From: Ligula intestinalis
Lineage: Eukaryota; Platyhelminthes; Cestoda; Diphyllobothriidea; Diphyllobothriidae
Length of the DNA stretch: 64,000 bases
Direction of reading: 5' to 3'
Assembly: GCA_036362985.1 (NCBI GenBank)
Contig: JAYGXS010000001.1
Span: 18,792,977 to 18,856,976 of the forward strand
The notes below the pieces were generated by a model. It searched no databases, had not been told where the DNA came from, and saw only the letters and a program-made list of their open reading frames with translations. The position numbers and the translations under genes are program-made. Positions 47,545 to 61,019 of the stretch are shown here, piece after piece; position 1 is the first letter of the stretch; each line of letters begins with the position of its first letter.

Positions 47545-47690
47545 TACAAAAGAGACCAGCCGGGGTGAGTCCACAATTTGCACCATGCTTGGCAGGACTG
47601 TCGCTTTCTTCTAAACTATAGTTGCCTGCATATGGGATACAAGTTCCGCGCAAACCTTCCGTATTTTCAGGTGAAAATCCGCAGCGGGCA
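47545..47690 (-). CDS. Candidate cysteine-rich exon, possibly laminin N-terminal-like
   Basis: A minus-strand frame has the spaced cysteines RCGFSPEN, GTCIPYAGNYS and ANCGLTPAGLFC. The pattern (G-x-C-x-P, then N-x-S, then NCGLTP-x-x-x-C) recalls the laminin N-terminal (LN) domain of laminins and netrins. A usable donor A|GTAAAT follows the last Cys. No good acceptor was found: an in-frame TAA lies just upstream, and the only pyrimidine tract is far from an AG. No other exon of such a gene was recognised nearby. It may be a pseudo-exon or a chance frame. Confidence 0.25.
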
Positions 47691-47789
47691 AAAAAAACCG
47701 GGAGATAAACCACACATATTTTTAAGCGCTGCTGATAATTTTAACGTAGATGTCAGTACAACGAACCCAACGATATTTAATTTATGACT

Positions 47790-49770
47790 TAAGGAGCAGA
47801 TTACGCAAAAGCAGAAAAAAACATGGTAACACTAAGTAACTGTCGTATTGCGCTCAGTTTTGAGATGGTTTTCATTCCTCCAGTAAAGGCAACCTATGTT
47901 TGCTTTTTGTAGTTCTGCACCGCAGATATGCCTAGATCCCCGGGCAAATAACATTTCTTGTTCTGCTCAAGTTCAGTAATTTCGTGTTTCTCCTTTACGT
48001 TCCTCCTAAGTTTAATTTACAAAACATTTATAGAAATAAATATGTGTACACATAAAGGAGAATTTTAAACAAATAAAATTAATCGGTCAATAAATTTATA
48101 CCTAGAGAAAAAACTTGTGTTACAGTTACAGCCATTTCCCTTGTTCTTGTTTTCTTCAAACACCTTGCAAAATTTTCTGTTTAAGTTCCTTAAAGACGCG
48201 ACGTGTCAAGAGTAAGATACAAAATATGAAAACTCAAAATCATAAGTGGCCGTGCACTATATCCAAAAGGAATCACGTATAATGATAAGGTAAGGTTTGG
48301 GTTTTGATTTTCGATTCGGTTTTAGACAAGAAAGCATATATCTTTACGGGAACATAGCGCAAAACCAGCAGTTTTTCATGGAAAACTATAGTTTTGTGTC
48401 TTTCCACCATAAAAACATTAATATAATGATTTTTAATAATACCAGAGGCAATCAGCCAGAATTTTATTTCGCAAATAATTTAAAATAGCTTTCAAAATAA
48501 TGAAACTACTGATGAGTTACCTTCCAGAAAGTTCGATCATGTCAATCAAAAACGTGAAATTTTTTCCAGAACTTATGCTCTATAATCTTCTTAATGGACA
48601 TAATGCAGGCTTTATGTCCTCAGTGAGCTGTTAATTCTAGCCGTTTCGTATAATAAATTATCATGAAAGATGAGAAATTTGGTTAAACGCGGAAACGCAC
48701 ATCATTACTAGACAGACTGCGACATGTTTAGATAGTGAGTGATATTTTTAAGCAAAATCTGTTGTTTAAGAAAAAGTAAAACATACAATTATGTAGCGCT
48801 TCCTTTTTGGTTTTTGTGAAATTTTTAACGTCAAAGATAACATTGACTATAATATATTCCATGCACAAATTAATCTACAATTGCTATTCCTCAGTAAATC
48901 ATCTGGCACCCCTAGTTTCCATAACTCTCTCTGAGTAGGTTTTGTCGAAATCAACTGGATCAGGGCTTTGAATGCTGTGACAGATGAAAAATCACAGTTT
49001 ATCCTCATACAGTTAGAGTTGCTTATATGCAAGATAACTGTTCATTTACCTGTTTGAGACAATCGCTTAAGGTTTTTCGGGGTAGAGAGTGACATTTTGT
49101 GTCCACCTAGTTTAAGTTACTCTTCAGATTCTCCTACCCCTTCTGCAGTTTGCCAGTTTATCGGAACTCCGAATCGATTTATCTTGGCTTGCGCACAAAC
49201 ACAGGACTTTGATGTTTTTATTACCGAAAAAATTTATTTTATCTTCCAATCCGTTAACTGAGCGAGACATGTTCAGCATTCAACCTAAACGCAGATTTAC
49301 TAAAATCACTATGCATTCTATGAATAAATAAAGGATATATAGATAATGGTTTTATCTTTTTGCTTCTCATGTATTATAAAATTGTAAACCACAATAAATA
49401 CCAAAACCACCATTTCACGAAAATCACTAGAAATGTGAAATACATACTGACTCATTGCTCAAACCTGTTCGAAGGAAACAAAGAGTCATGACACTTATTA
49501 ACACGACAGGTTGGTTAACTACTAATCCTGTAACTTAACTGCCCATGTTTAATTCCTTTAGTTGACAGTTATTCATTGCCTATACAATATAATGTTTCGT
49601 TATTTTATGTCGCTCAATAACAGAACACGTCGAATTTGCCCTTCTACACACTTACCTGCCATATTTAGGTTTGACTTTGATGAGAAAAGTAAGCAAAACA
49701 AGCCAAACAAGACCTAAGCTATCATATACTTTGAAGTTAGACTTCTGAGAGTTAAGCAAATACTTATCTA
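47790..49770. other. AT-rich gene-free span
   Basis: There is nothing convincing here. A minus-strand frame at 48847-49032 has protein-like composition (PTQRELWKLGVPDDLLRN) but no recognised domain and no clear splice sites. Confidence 0.35.
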
Positions 49771-49801
49771 ATTAAGGAAGTCAGGTTAAGCGAACGAACG
49801 T

Positions 49802-49822
49802 TTTCGATTAATTAATCATCAG
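49802..49822 (-). ncRNA. Hammerhead ribozyme-like core, left arm
   Basis: The minus strand reads CTGATGA, TTAATTAATC, GAAA, ACGTT. Stem II is poorly paired next to the core. Stem III would be the palindrome ACGT, workable only in a dimer. Confidence 0.4.
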
Positions 49823-50002
49823 GCAATACAGTAATATAAGGGAGGGTAGAGTTAAGGAAAGTTTTAGACAAAGCAATCAGTAGTAAAAAGGGGGAGAGAG
49901 GCGTAAAAGGATCAAGGGGGATCAAGGGGATCAGATTCTGGTCTTAATTAGAGACAGAAAAATGGGCGTGGGGGGAGAGGGAAAGGGGAATGGGTCAGAC
50001 AA

Positions 50003-50545
50003 TTAGTTAATGTCATCCAGTGGTTCTCGTCTCGGGTTTTGTTGGGTGGTGTGAGGATGCAAGGTGTCAACGTTTTGAGACTGTGTCGGTGGCCTTTGGA
50101 TGCTTGATGCCGCTGTCTCATCATTGTTTCGCAGCGTAGTAAGAGGCGTGAGGGTGGATTTTGAAAAGGCTTTTGGCCTCGGAAGCCCTAGGGCCGCTAC
50201 AAATGCTTTCTGCGCACATAAAATTGGGTTTGTGAAGCACTTGGCGACTGCTTCTGCCGTCGCAAGTATCCGCTGACACAAGAACTAAGAGTGTTTAGCC
50301 GGAACTTTATAAATGACTCTAAATGCATAGTTGACGTCTACTCGATGACCGCTGTCTAACAAGTGGGCCAGAATTGCGCTTGATATCGACTTAGTTTCGC
50401 CTCCATTTAGACACGCAGGGTGATGCTCTCGCGTGCGCTTGGATAGACGCCTAATCGGTTGACTAATGTAACTTGCCCCACAGGAGCATTTTAAGTTCTA
50501 CGTACACATTGCTGTGGTCTGGAACGGCAGTCTATCCTTGAAGCA
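50003..50545 (-). pseudogene. Penelope-like GIY-YIG C-terminal fragment
   Basis: The minus strand reads SCGASYIS, then RRLSKRTREHHPA and SSAILAHLLDSGHRVDV. These align with the GIY-YIG end of the 40-kb element, with YIS replacing YIG. A stop at 50285-50287 interrupts it just before LCQRILATAEAVA, which continues to 50003. Another stop lies before CSCGAS. It is non-functional. Confidence 0.8.
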
Positions 50546-50820
50546 GTGGCATCAAGCATCCAGAGGCCACCGACACAGTCTCAACACGTTGACTCCTTGC
50601 ATCCTCACACCACCCAACAAATTCCGAGACAAGAACCATTGGATGACATAAACTAATTTTCTGACTCATTACCCTTCCTTTCTCCCCCCACGCCCATTTT
50701 TCTGTCTCCAATTAAGACCAGAATCTGATCCCCTCGATCCCCCTTGTTCCCCCTTTTTACTTCTGATAAGCTTGTCTAAAACTTTCGTTAACTCTACCCT
50801 CCCTTATATTACTGTATTGC

Positions 50821-50841
50821 CTGATGATGAATTAATCGAAA
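50821..50841 (+). ncRNA. Hammerhead ribozyme-like core, right arm
   Basis: It reads CTGATGA, TGAATTAATC, GAAA, ACGTTT. It is the inverted partner of the left-arm core with one base change in the stem II region. Confidence 0.4.
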
Positions 50842-51084
50842 ACGTTTCTTCGCTTAACCTGACTTCCTTAATGCTTACATGGGTACCATCGCTGAATTTA
50901 TGTTATTGATGTCTTTGGCGAAAGATGGGTGTTATTAACGTAAATAATAATGATGATTGGTATTAAGGGCTTGCACTGCAACGTTATTCGTTAAATATAC
51001 CTCTGTTTGTATTGCTCTCGTCATTCCCGGAGGAGGAAAAAGAAGATAGGGGAATTTCTAAGACCGAATTATATCAAGGCTAAC

Positions 51085-51440
51085 GTTTTTAAAAACATTC
51101 TCACTTTCGTCGTCAGAACGTAAATCTATTCTCCTGCCGGCGTCGAATGAGTGTGTCTTACCGCTAGCCTCGTGCTTTAACTGCGCTTGATATACGCGCG
51201 TCGATCTATTGGACCGATCAATTGCTGGTGGCTGTTTGAATTGTTCTCGCTCTTGCGGGCACATCCATGACAAAAACGGCCGCCAGCAATCAATCGGTGC
51301 AATCGATCGACGCGCCTTCATCAGGCATGACTATGGCACGGGGCTACCGGTAAGACGCACTCATTAGACGCCGGCAGAAGAAAAAACGTACGCTCTGACG
51401 ATGAAAACGAGAGTGATTCTCAAAATTGCAGTCTTAATGT
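51085..51440. repeat. Nested inverted repeat
   Basis: The outer arms at about 51100-51180 and 51340-51425 share GGTAAGAC, CACTCATT and CGACGCCGGCAG or its variants. The inner arms at about 51205-51240 and 51275-51315 share CGCGTCGATC, ACCGAT and CCAGCAAT. On the minus strand TGATGAAGGCGCGTCGATCG starts the inner arm. This is probably a terminal structure of a retroelement or foldback element. No transposase is seen. Confidence 0.6.
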
Positions 51441-51449
51441 AATTTGGTC

Positions 51450-54400
51450 TCAAGAATTGCCCCATGCTCGTCTTCGTCGTCGGGAGGTAATGAAAGCAAT
51501 ACTATATCTGAACCTCGAATATTTGAGCATATGTTTATGTATAGGACATAATTGATTGTTTCGTTAGCGCTACAGCCATCTTGACTAACCAGCTCTCGAT
51601 TTTTTTTATTATAAAGTTTTCAAAAGCATACAATGACAAAAAGTGTTTACAATAACCGAGCGCACTAAATTGGCAAACATGGCGGTATAATGTTCAGATA
51701 AATTACTTTGTGGTCATATTACGAAAGGCTTTTTGTCAGGTAGGGTGTTTTTCGTCAACTTGTTACTCAATATGTTTAAATTTGGCAGAAAAGCAAGAAA
51801 TATTGTTAACTCCTGTAATGTTGAACGTTAGTAAGCAAATACTTTATAGGGCATATTATTACAACCCGTAAATAAAGGTTGGTTAAGAACTTCACAAAGG
51901 TACATGAAGCATCAATAATAACAACAACAATAATTTGAAACAGCCTTTTGCTATCGATTACAAATACAAGCACCTACTTAAGGCGTAGATACTTGTCCTG
52001 GGCTAGCAACTGAGCTTGACTTTCAGAAAAATGATTAGCTGAAATGGTTGGACAGAGATAAATATGAAAAAATATAGGAGGAAATATTATCTATGCTGAT
52101 ATTCATAGGTTCCCATCTCTATATTGTGACGGTTGATTCCATGTGTGTTTATTCACAATGCATTGGTATACTGACTTTTATATATTGCTTAAAGGCCTTT
52201 ATACTTTACGTTTATTCTTAATTGTAATTTTGCTATTTTTAGATGAATAATCATCAATTATTTCAAGAATAGGCTAGCAAATGGTAGTAGCGCATACTTA
52301 ATTGCCCAGAGAATGCTCACAGTTAAGCATGCGATAATTTCAAAGAGTGTTGCTACATATTATTAAACATTCAACGACATTTCATCCATGCACCATCAGC
52401 AAGATTGCGATCGCGAATGGCGTCTGAAAATATCACAAAAGAACAGTAGATATTTTCGTAGAATAAAAAAAAGTTGTATCATCTGAAATATGTCTTTATA
52501 TATTTTTTTAAAATCGTTGACCATACGTTTATTTTACATAATAACTAAAAAAATAAAACACTGATATATAGACGATAGTAATCCAGTTATGTTTTTGTGT
52601 CTAAAAATATAGCAATTAAAGGTAGCACAGAAAACATTGCATAGTTTTATTTAAACTTTTCACAGTTATGAAGTAAAATGCTGCATTTTAAGGCGATGAA
52701 TTCAGCCAAGAATTTAAAACTTGCTTCAGTCTTGATGCGCAAACTCGACGCATATTGCTTACCTGAAATCTTCAGAAATGTGGTGCAACTTGGTCAAAAC
52801 ATTTTTTATCATATACTTGGACAAATTTGGCTTATGACATAATTGCAAATTGTTTGTGCTTTCTCATTCTCAATGCCAACATTTTGGAAAGGTTTGCGGA
52901 GCTAGTTTTCTTGGGGAAACAATATAACCTAATATATCGCCATCCCTACCAACGTACATTATTCAGGATATTCGCAATTGTGGCATATTTTTCAGATGCC
53001 AACCATATTAACAGACATCTTGAGCTTTCAGTGCCTCATTCTGTATCCTCATACACATAAAAATAGATCAAAATAGATAAACAAAATTAAAAAAATATAA
53101 GCAAGCCCGATTTCGTGACGAACCAACCGAAGAAAAGACGGAGTTACAAGCACCCTACATTGGGAGGAAAACGTATAAAACAAGCGGTTTTTATGCCCTA
53201 CAAGTAGCCATTAAAAGGTTGATGATGCAAAATATAGAGAAATCAATCAGCATATTATCGCCTAGCTTGGCTAGTTGTTTAAAGAGCTGGTCACTTTTTG
53301 ATATCGACCATTTCCAAACTGGAAGATCTTCCAGCAGCAGCAAGACAAATCGCCTCTTAAGAGTTTATGCTGTTTCTGTTTCTCTGAGTTGTAACCTTAC
53401 TGAACCAGAAAACGTTATGTAGGTCTAATGGTGTTTGGTAGAAGCCTAGCAAATTTCCACAAACTCAGCAAAAGCCAAACGTCATTTAGAGACAAATTAT
53501 GAGCGGCTTACGGAGAAAATCGCATTAATGTGCTATATTGTTAACAAACTGTGCTTAATATCTTAGTTACCTATTAATATTTCACACCTTTTTAACTAAC
53601 GACTTGCAGTGGACAATTGCGTTTTTATTTTAAAAAACCTGATTGAAAAATACACCCTTTTTTCACTTTCAGAATGCTTGCAAAACATGTATCGGACAGA
53701 TCATTGTCTAGAATAATGTAATGACATTCATAGAGAGCATATTAATGGCACCGTTTATGTCCTTGTCTTTGCGTTGACTTAGTGATGCAACTTGTAATAT
53801 CCTTCTTACCTGATGATGTTAATGCTCCTACAAATGTATTGACTTGATGCTTATAGGCTTGTTTTGAAAGGAATTATTGATTGGTTTTAAAAAGTTTCAG
53901 GCATGATATGCAACACTTTAAATGTTCCATGATTAATTTTTTGTTCGACTTTCTAACCAGTTGATTTACCTTAAAGTCTGTCGAAATTACACTATCATTA
54001 TGTAAATAACGTTTACTTTAGCAGTGAAAGGGAAAATGCGATCTCATGCCCTGAGGCATGCAATATAATACATTTTTCGGGAAAAAAATTAGCCGATAAA
54101 TAATACAGTATTAGAAATCGTAGTTTACGGAAAATCTGATAAAACATTGTGCAAACCATTTAAAAACACTTAAGAATAAAACCTTAAAGTGGTAGTGTTT
54201 AAGTAACATTTTTTTTAAAAAGGCATACCCACCAAAAATTGATACTTCAACTGTAACACTGATTGCGCTGAATTAAATCGTTTTTACTTACGTTTACAAT
54301 TCTGTTGCAAGCCTGTTTCATGTCTCACACCGGCGGTCATCATTTGCAGTGAAGAACAAAATGTTATCTCAACTAGGTTTGCAAACCGAAAACTCAATTA

Positions 54401-57000
54401 AACATTAGTACTCTATCGGAATTAGTTGAAAGGCACTAATAAAGCGAAAATTACGGATGCCCTAGATATCAGCAAGTGCAATGTTCACCATGATTATGGT
54501 CTAACTAGATAAGGAAGGCGTCTGTGTCTTTACGTTTAAAAATATTTTTTTGCCCATTGCACAGTCGATTGGGCTTTAATTGATCAGATGCGCTCTGCTT
54601 TTCAACGATTTTATTGGATACTGGGTAACCTTTTCCTTAACACTTAAGCTGCGTAGTATTTGTTTTTTGTTGAAGTATTGTTTGTATTTTCATTTAAGTT
54701 TGTTTGAAGCATATAGCCATTGGCGTATAAATATCGACGTCACATAGAACCTCCTGTGATGGACAAACAGTTAATATTTTTTAGTGAAGAAGGGCAAAAA
54801 CACACTTAATATATTATTTTGAGTAAACAATATGGTCAGCTGTAAAACAACAAGGAAATAACATTTGGCGCGAGGAAACAAGGCATTAATATTTTCCTGG
54901 CTTTTACTTGGTTTGCTTCGCCCTAATGGCGGACAAAGTTACCATTGTTTTCTAAGAGTTCACACAGCTAGCGCTATTTAACCAGTGAGCTAGGAAAGTT
55001 TTCTGTTGCGTGCTTAAGTAAATATAGGTTCAACCAGACTGCACACCGACGTCACTAATTAAGGTGTCTGTACACTCAGAATTGCTTTTTAACGGATATT
55101 TTGCGAGCTTGACTCTGAGACATTAGTATGGCTGGTATTTAATTATTTACAGTCTTACGAGAATTTTCCAAACACTCGTGATAGCTGGCGTGACTTTTCC
55201 GCGAACACCAAACTGTAATGGTGCAATATGACACAAAAATGCTCATAAGTTGCATTATAGCCGTTGCTCAAAATCGATTTTGGTTTAAGTGGGCTTGCTC
55301 CTAATGCCTATTTTCTTTTACATGTTAAGTTCGCCCTTTTTCCTAGCACGAATAAAATTTGATTTTAAAGAAAAATCACTTTTAGCAAATGAGTTTTTCG
55401 ATGGGTCTTTTACCCCTGCTATCATCCGTTTGATCTTCCTACACGTGTGAACGAATAAACAGCGTATTAAAAATTGCTTTGCTGGAAAAAAATTGAATAA
55501 GACAAAGATCCGAGAAAAGGAGTTTGTAACGTGGAGACAAAGACTAACTTTTCAGATGGTCTTACTTAGTTGTTGGAAATACGTCCGAGTCTTTCGACAT
55601 CACGATAGGAATTCATATCTAATCCTTTTTGAGTGATTTTGCACCTTAAGTGGGAAAACTGATCTAGCAATTGGATAAGAGGACCCAGTAGGCTGATAGG
55701 GATAGGAATAGGAGAGCAAGCAGTGAAAAGAAAATGTGGTTAACTGAAATCACGTGAGATTTCAGTGAAAGTTCAAATAATACATGCACATTACTTTTAA
55801 GGAGAAAAGTAGACAAGCGTTAAGTTGAGAACTACAGTGCCATTTTTATTTGACACCCTTACTTTCGTAAAAAACGTATATTATTAGAGTCAGCGTAGTT
55901 ACTAATCTTTTTTAGAGGTCAACAGTTAGGTTACACAATTAGCGAATATCTACTCTATATTTTTCAGTTTCTAGTTTACAAATTGTTTCAATTTGCCAAT
56001 TCTGTTTGACTGAAATGTTTACTTTTGTTCTCTGCTTACGTCATCATGTAATGTCTCTAAAACGGACAAGTAAATACAAACGAAAACACGCCTATACGTT
56101 CATCTCTTTTCAATATTAGTGGCGCCTTCAGTGGTCGAAAACCTGAATGTAGAAAACTTAAATATAACAGAACATTTTTTCCAATGTTGGCATCGGAAAA
56201 CAGGAATTAGAAAAGCAACGCTGCCTAAAAACCGCATATGGTTTATTTGTAAGCCTTCACGATAGAAATTTAAGTTTTCTAAATAAGCAAACCAGATGTG
56301 GTTCAGGGTTCGCATGAGCCACGCTTGATTTTGAATTTGTCTTCCTTTTTAAATCACCAAAACTTACCCTACTTTCTGATAACAGCAACAACGTGAAAAC
56401 AACATTCATAGACAACAATAATTTCTGCCATGGCTTTAGGTGAGATTAGCTAAAAACAAAGGATTAAAGGATCCTTGGATTTATAGTAATATGATAGATT
56501 CCTTATTTTATAAGACATCCCTCAACTTCTATAAAGGGTTTTAGAATTTACGAAGATAACTGAAGCAGGGTTGTACAACCGATTATGCTGCAGTCTCATC
56601 TTAACATTTTTCCATTACATTAGGATGTCGACGTTTGAATTAACATCCTTTTGACCTGTCACACACCTATACCCTATAAAATAATAGCTACTTATCTAGT
56701 ATACCCCTTTATCATTGGTTTCAGTGCCTTTACATAGTGCATGCACAAAAATATTATTTTTGTAATGGTGCGGTAGAGTGGTATGCTTTTTTAAATTTTA
56801 TGTTTAGAACAGTGTCTTTATGTTTTCAATAATTTCCTTATCCGGATATTTCTGAGCCTAACAGGCCATTTTATTTGAGAATAAAAGTTGGCAAGCATAT
56901 GTCTTCAGCAAATCATTGTCAGGCCAAAACATTTGTAGGGGTAATGAAAAGTATTCAGTTGGCCAGGGCTTATAAGGGTTGTCTGATTACAATTAATCAT
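51450..57000. other. Long AT-rich gene-free span
   Basis: No domain, RNA gene or tandem array is recognised. The short open frames here lack codon-like composition or motifs. Confidence 0.4.
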
Positions 57001-57009
57001 TTACATCTC

Positions 57010-57865
57010 GCCCACATGGCGAGGTTAGTAGGTCGAGGTTCCTATGTTTGGGGAAGGGGGCAATTATTTAAGGTTGCGGGGGATGATCAGAAGAATAATA
57101 ATTGCTGCTATTTGCGCAAAGCGAGCTACTGTCACTGAATGGTGGGGGCAAAATGCGCTCGTTATCTGTCGTCGGGGTCGGCCAAGGAGGTGCAAAGGCT
57201 TGTGTCAGCGTCTTCTGACAACAAAGCCCTAGATTCGCTAACCGTACAGCCACCGCTTCGGTTGTTGCAAATACCCGTTGGCGGAGGCCCTTGGAATGGT
57301 AAGTTTGTGTCCGGTAGACAACGTGAAAGGCTTCGTTAGTATCGACTCGATGATTCGTATCGACGAGATGTGTGAGAATATAATTGGAGATCAGTCTAGC
57401 TTCACCCTTACTTAACCAGACCAGTATATGCCCAACTAGCCCTTTTTCCAGGCGCCTCGTTGTTCAGGCAATGTATCCTGCTCCACAAGAGCAAGTGAAA
57501 GAGTAAATGCACATGGTTGTGGCCTTCAGTGGAAGTCGGTCTTTAACTCCCAATCGTAGGAGGGGAGAGTTTGTGACGAACACCCGTAAGTTCACCGCGG
57601 GGAAATCGCTAGCGATTGCGCTCCCCAGACGTCGTCTGACCAGCTCGCTTGTTGAATCGCCTAAGAAAGGCAGTCGCATGAACAAATTTTCCTTTTTGTT
57701 GTTAATGCATTATGTTTTTGGCGCGCCCACCCATATTCCTGAGGATAAACCTCTCTGGGTATCCATTTTCAATAAGTGTGTGCTGCAGCTGTTGGAGTTT
57801 TGCTTCAATAGTTTCAAGAGAGCAGATCTGTCGTACTCTATGGTCGCCAATCTGACTTCTTAACT
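57010..57865 (-). pseudogene. Penelope-like element fragment (C-terminal RT to GIY-YIG)
   Basis: The minus strand carries IENGYPERFI (57743-57772). After a stop and frame change it has FMRLPFLGDSTSELVRRRLG, then TTMCIYSFTCSCGAGYIA and a stop replacing the end of the YIG motif. Downstream it has ILTHLVDTNHRVDT, EAFHVVYRT and ATTEAVAVRLANLGLCCQK. This is the same order as residues 270-460 of the 40-kb copy. Several stops and shifts make it dead. No inverted arms were found around it. Confidence 0.8.
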
Positions 57866-57869
57866 TAAG

Positions 57870-58138
57870 CATGCAAAGATTTACAAAACATTTCGTTTGA
57901 ATTCAAAGTTCCTATCTTATATGGCATATATATTTTGCCGAAGAAAATGTACACATTTTCCTATTGTATAAAAAGTGGCTACTAAATTTTCATTAAATGT
58001 TGCAACAGATTTGAAGTTTATTGTATATGTAATAGGCAATATTAATAAAGTGACGAAGCGATGTGGTATGAATGCAAAATTCATGATGCTGAAAACCACT
58101 AATGGTTGAGACATTTTCTATAACCCAAAGATACAAAT
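57870..58138. other. AT-rich spacer
   Basis: No feature recognised. Confidence 0.3.
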
Positions 58139-58148
58139 NNNNNNNNNN
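58139..58148. other. Assembly gap (10 N)
   Basis: Ten undetermined bases. Sequence on the two sides may not be truly adjacent. Confidence 0.99.
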
Positions 58149-61015
58149 AAAACACGAGAGTGTTCAATATGTGTTTTATTTCACCGGTCCTTTCTGCGTT
58201 TTACAGCGACGGAAGCAGTAAGCTCGACCATTGAATGAACATTGAGTTAGCATCGAGTATAAGCAAGTGAATCCCATGAAAATCGCAGACCCATTACGTC
58301 AACGTAAAAAACGAATTTATTTTATTGAATATGGCTTTAAATAGCTTATGAGGCCATCAAAAACAAACAAACATCGCATAAATGAACTCTATGCACCATT
58401 AATGAAGTAAGTATCTGAATATCACCGTTTGCCTCGTAGGTTAAAATCAGCATTAGAGTATTATCCGAACTTTATTGTTTGGCTTAACCAATGCATTTAC
58501 TAGACTTCTTCGTACAAAATGGGTTCAAAACACTTCAAGGAAAGTTGAGTGGAGTTAAATATACAAAAGCCTTCATGCTTCAGGTTCCGCATAAATTCGC
58601 AAAATGGGGTTATTCATGACTATGCCCCTCTGGAGCTTGAGTTTTTTATTGGAATTGACTGAATTCGCTGCTTCAACTGTCCACCAAAATGTTGTATCAA
58701 TGCAACCGCCTTTGTATTTGCCAAGAGGGGGCAAACGTCAAGAAGTCTGAATGCTTCCAAAACTTCTGTGAGCTTTTTTTCGCATGGGCTGTATGGTTAT
58801 CACTCAAGAATTACCGATTGTCTACTTGCCAGTATAGTTCAAAAAGCTAAGGTTACTTTTGACGAGGAATAAATTGGAAAGGTTTATTTTGATTTTATTA
58901 TACGTTTTACGTGTTATTCTTCGTTATGACCTTCAGAATGCTCTCAAAGCTAGCAAAGAAGCTCTCGTCAAGTTTAAATAACACATATTCAATGGAAGCA
59001 ACCTTGAATAGAGTAATATGCTGATTAATTTTTGGATATGGTAGATAGATATATCAATACGTTTGCAGTAACTCAATATAACTAGATACCATTTACAATG
59101 AACAGCATGTTTATGGACTAACTACCTACACTTTATTTATCGAACAAGTGTAAATCAGCTTCGATTGAACCTGAATTTTTAGTTCCAACCCAAATGAAAC
59201 ACGTCCGATATCACAGTGGTAAGCAACCCCAACTGTCTGTTTATTAAATTGCTTGCCACTATGAGAAGAAAATTAAAAAAACATGAACTCGAACCTGACT
59301 ACGTTCAAGACTCATATAGAAAACTAGTCAAACATATCGATAACGCCAACCAACCTCAAGTATTATTAACAACTAATCTGCTCTGGTGAGGCATTGAACT
59401 TTCTGAAAGAAATATATGCAAATCTTCCATATCTCTAAAAACGTCTTTTTCCAGCATGACCACATTTACTTCAATAATTCATATTGAGACATTCTGCAAA
59501 CTCCAAACACTCATTTCCAAATGAATTTTGTAGTGTAGAAGAAGAATGTAAGGCTTAGTCTGCCTGAACATTTAACTGCAAAGCTGCAATGATAAGAAAT
59601 GGAATTATTTTGATTTTTCAGGTATTCAATATTTGCTGTTGCACCAGTTATTTTTTGCACGCCTGTGATTTTGTGGCTGGTCACTTAAATCTTCTGTTTT
59701 GAATTCGGTAAACCATAACTCTTTTGTCCAAAGAAATTTCCCTTTTAATACTGCATTATTTTCTTTCTGGCTGTTATCTGTTTCGATTAATCATCTGCTA
59801 TATATTACGATTAACATAAATAGAAGGACTCTTTTCGTTTACACAAGAGCCAGTAAATCTTCGTTATTCCTGAACACTTGACGGTATCGTAATAGAATTT
59901 GGCCATTAAAAAGCGTAATTACAATTGGGTTGCTATGCAATACCACACAGAGCTCATTGATTGGTGCCAGCCAAATTAATCTTAGCTACAATCAGCTGCT
60001 TCTTATTGCAAAACTGCAAGGAGAGGATAATTTATTAGGCAACCCAAGGCTACCCATGGCAACCCATCTGACCTGCTTACCTTTATTGTGTTCAGAGGCT
60101 CAAAAGAATAGGCAAATACGTCTGGCACTACACCATTGAATTACACTTTTTATGTATAAATCAGCGCTAAATGAATATGTACGTATAGTTCAAAAAGTTA
60201 TTTTTAGAATATGGGAACAATTTGGAACAAAACAGCAACATAGAAACGGCGACCCACCTTCCATTATTCTTATTGAACTTTCTTGCTTTCAACTGTTTGC
60301 ATATAGAGTAAACTGTTAGGAATGCGTTAGAAAAAGTTAGAAAGAGTAACGTTACAATCGCTGCTCTTCTTCATGATGCGACAATACAGTCTTCTATGCA
60401 CAAACATCTAAATTGACTAAGCTGACGCGTATTTTTAAATATTCTTATTAAGTTGATGCATGGAGGTGGCGTTCCTGACAAGCGTTCTTGAAATCACGAA
60501 TCTCCAGACAGCAATAATAATGCTGCATGATTAAGCCAAAATTATGCATTTTTTTAAAACATCCTTTTTCAGGTGCAAATTTTAAGATGACATAAACAGC
60601 AGAATTTAATGAATTCATGAATTCTGGCTCACTGATTTGCACAGATTCCTGACCATTTTTTTTATTTAAGCGCTCTTCCTCTTGCTTTTTATTTCCAAAT
60701 TGTTTTAACTTGCTTACTTGAATAATACGCTTTCGCGACCAGGCCCTGTGACATTATTGATCTTCTTGTTCAAATTTTATTGTGTATTTTTGTTCATACA
60801 TTACTCGTATTATGCCGTGAAAGGTAGCAGCTAAAGAGCCCGCTCGAAATTCATGGATTCCTTAAATTCTGCTGTTTATGCAATCTTCCCATTATTGTCA
60901 ATCATTGTTTTGCAGCATCCTCTTTTAAAATATAATCTGCTGTAGATGCAGGACTGCATTCTTGAAGGCAGCTACCCTATCTTTTTATCAGGAAGTTTAT
61001 GGTGAATCCTCTATT
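58149..61015. other. AT-rich gene-free span with a weak inverted repeat
   Basis: No gene is recognised. A short inverted similarity links about 60590-60630 and 60843-60880 (CATGAATTC or variants, TTAAATTCTGCTGTTTATG), about 230 bases apart. Confidence 0.4.
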
Positions 61016-61019
61016 TACA

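Larger units (their letters stand above)
49771..50872 (-). mobile_element. Penelope-derived giant inverted repeat
   Basis: Arms of about 330-340 bp (49771 to about 50113, and about 50547 to 50872) are inverted copies. Each has a hammerhead-type core at its outer end (49802-49822 minus and 50821-50841 plus). The left arm and the centre carry the C-terminal end of a Penelope-like polyprotein on the minus strand. The RT is missing, so this is a 5'-truncated copy joined to an inverted copy of its own 3' end. Confidence 0.8.

Noticed and set aside
48847..49032. Minus-strand frame with protein-like composition (ELWKLGVPDDLL)
   Set aside because: No domain recognised and no confident splice sites; kept only as a remark in the spacer entry.
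53812..53835. Another CTGATGA match considered as a hammerhead
   Set aside because: No GAAA partner or Penelope sequence nearby; chance match.
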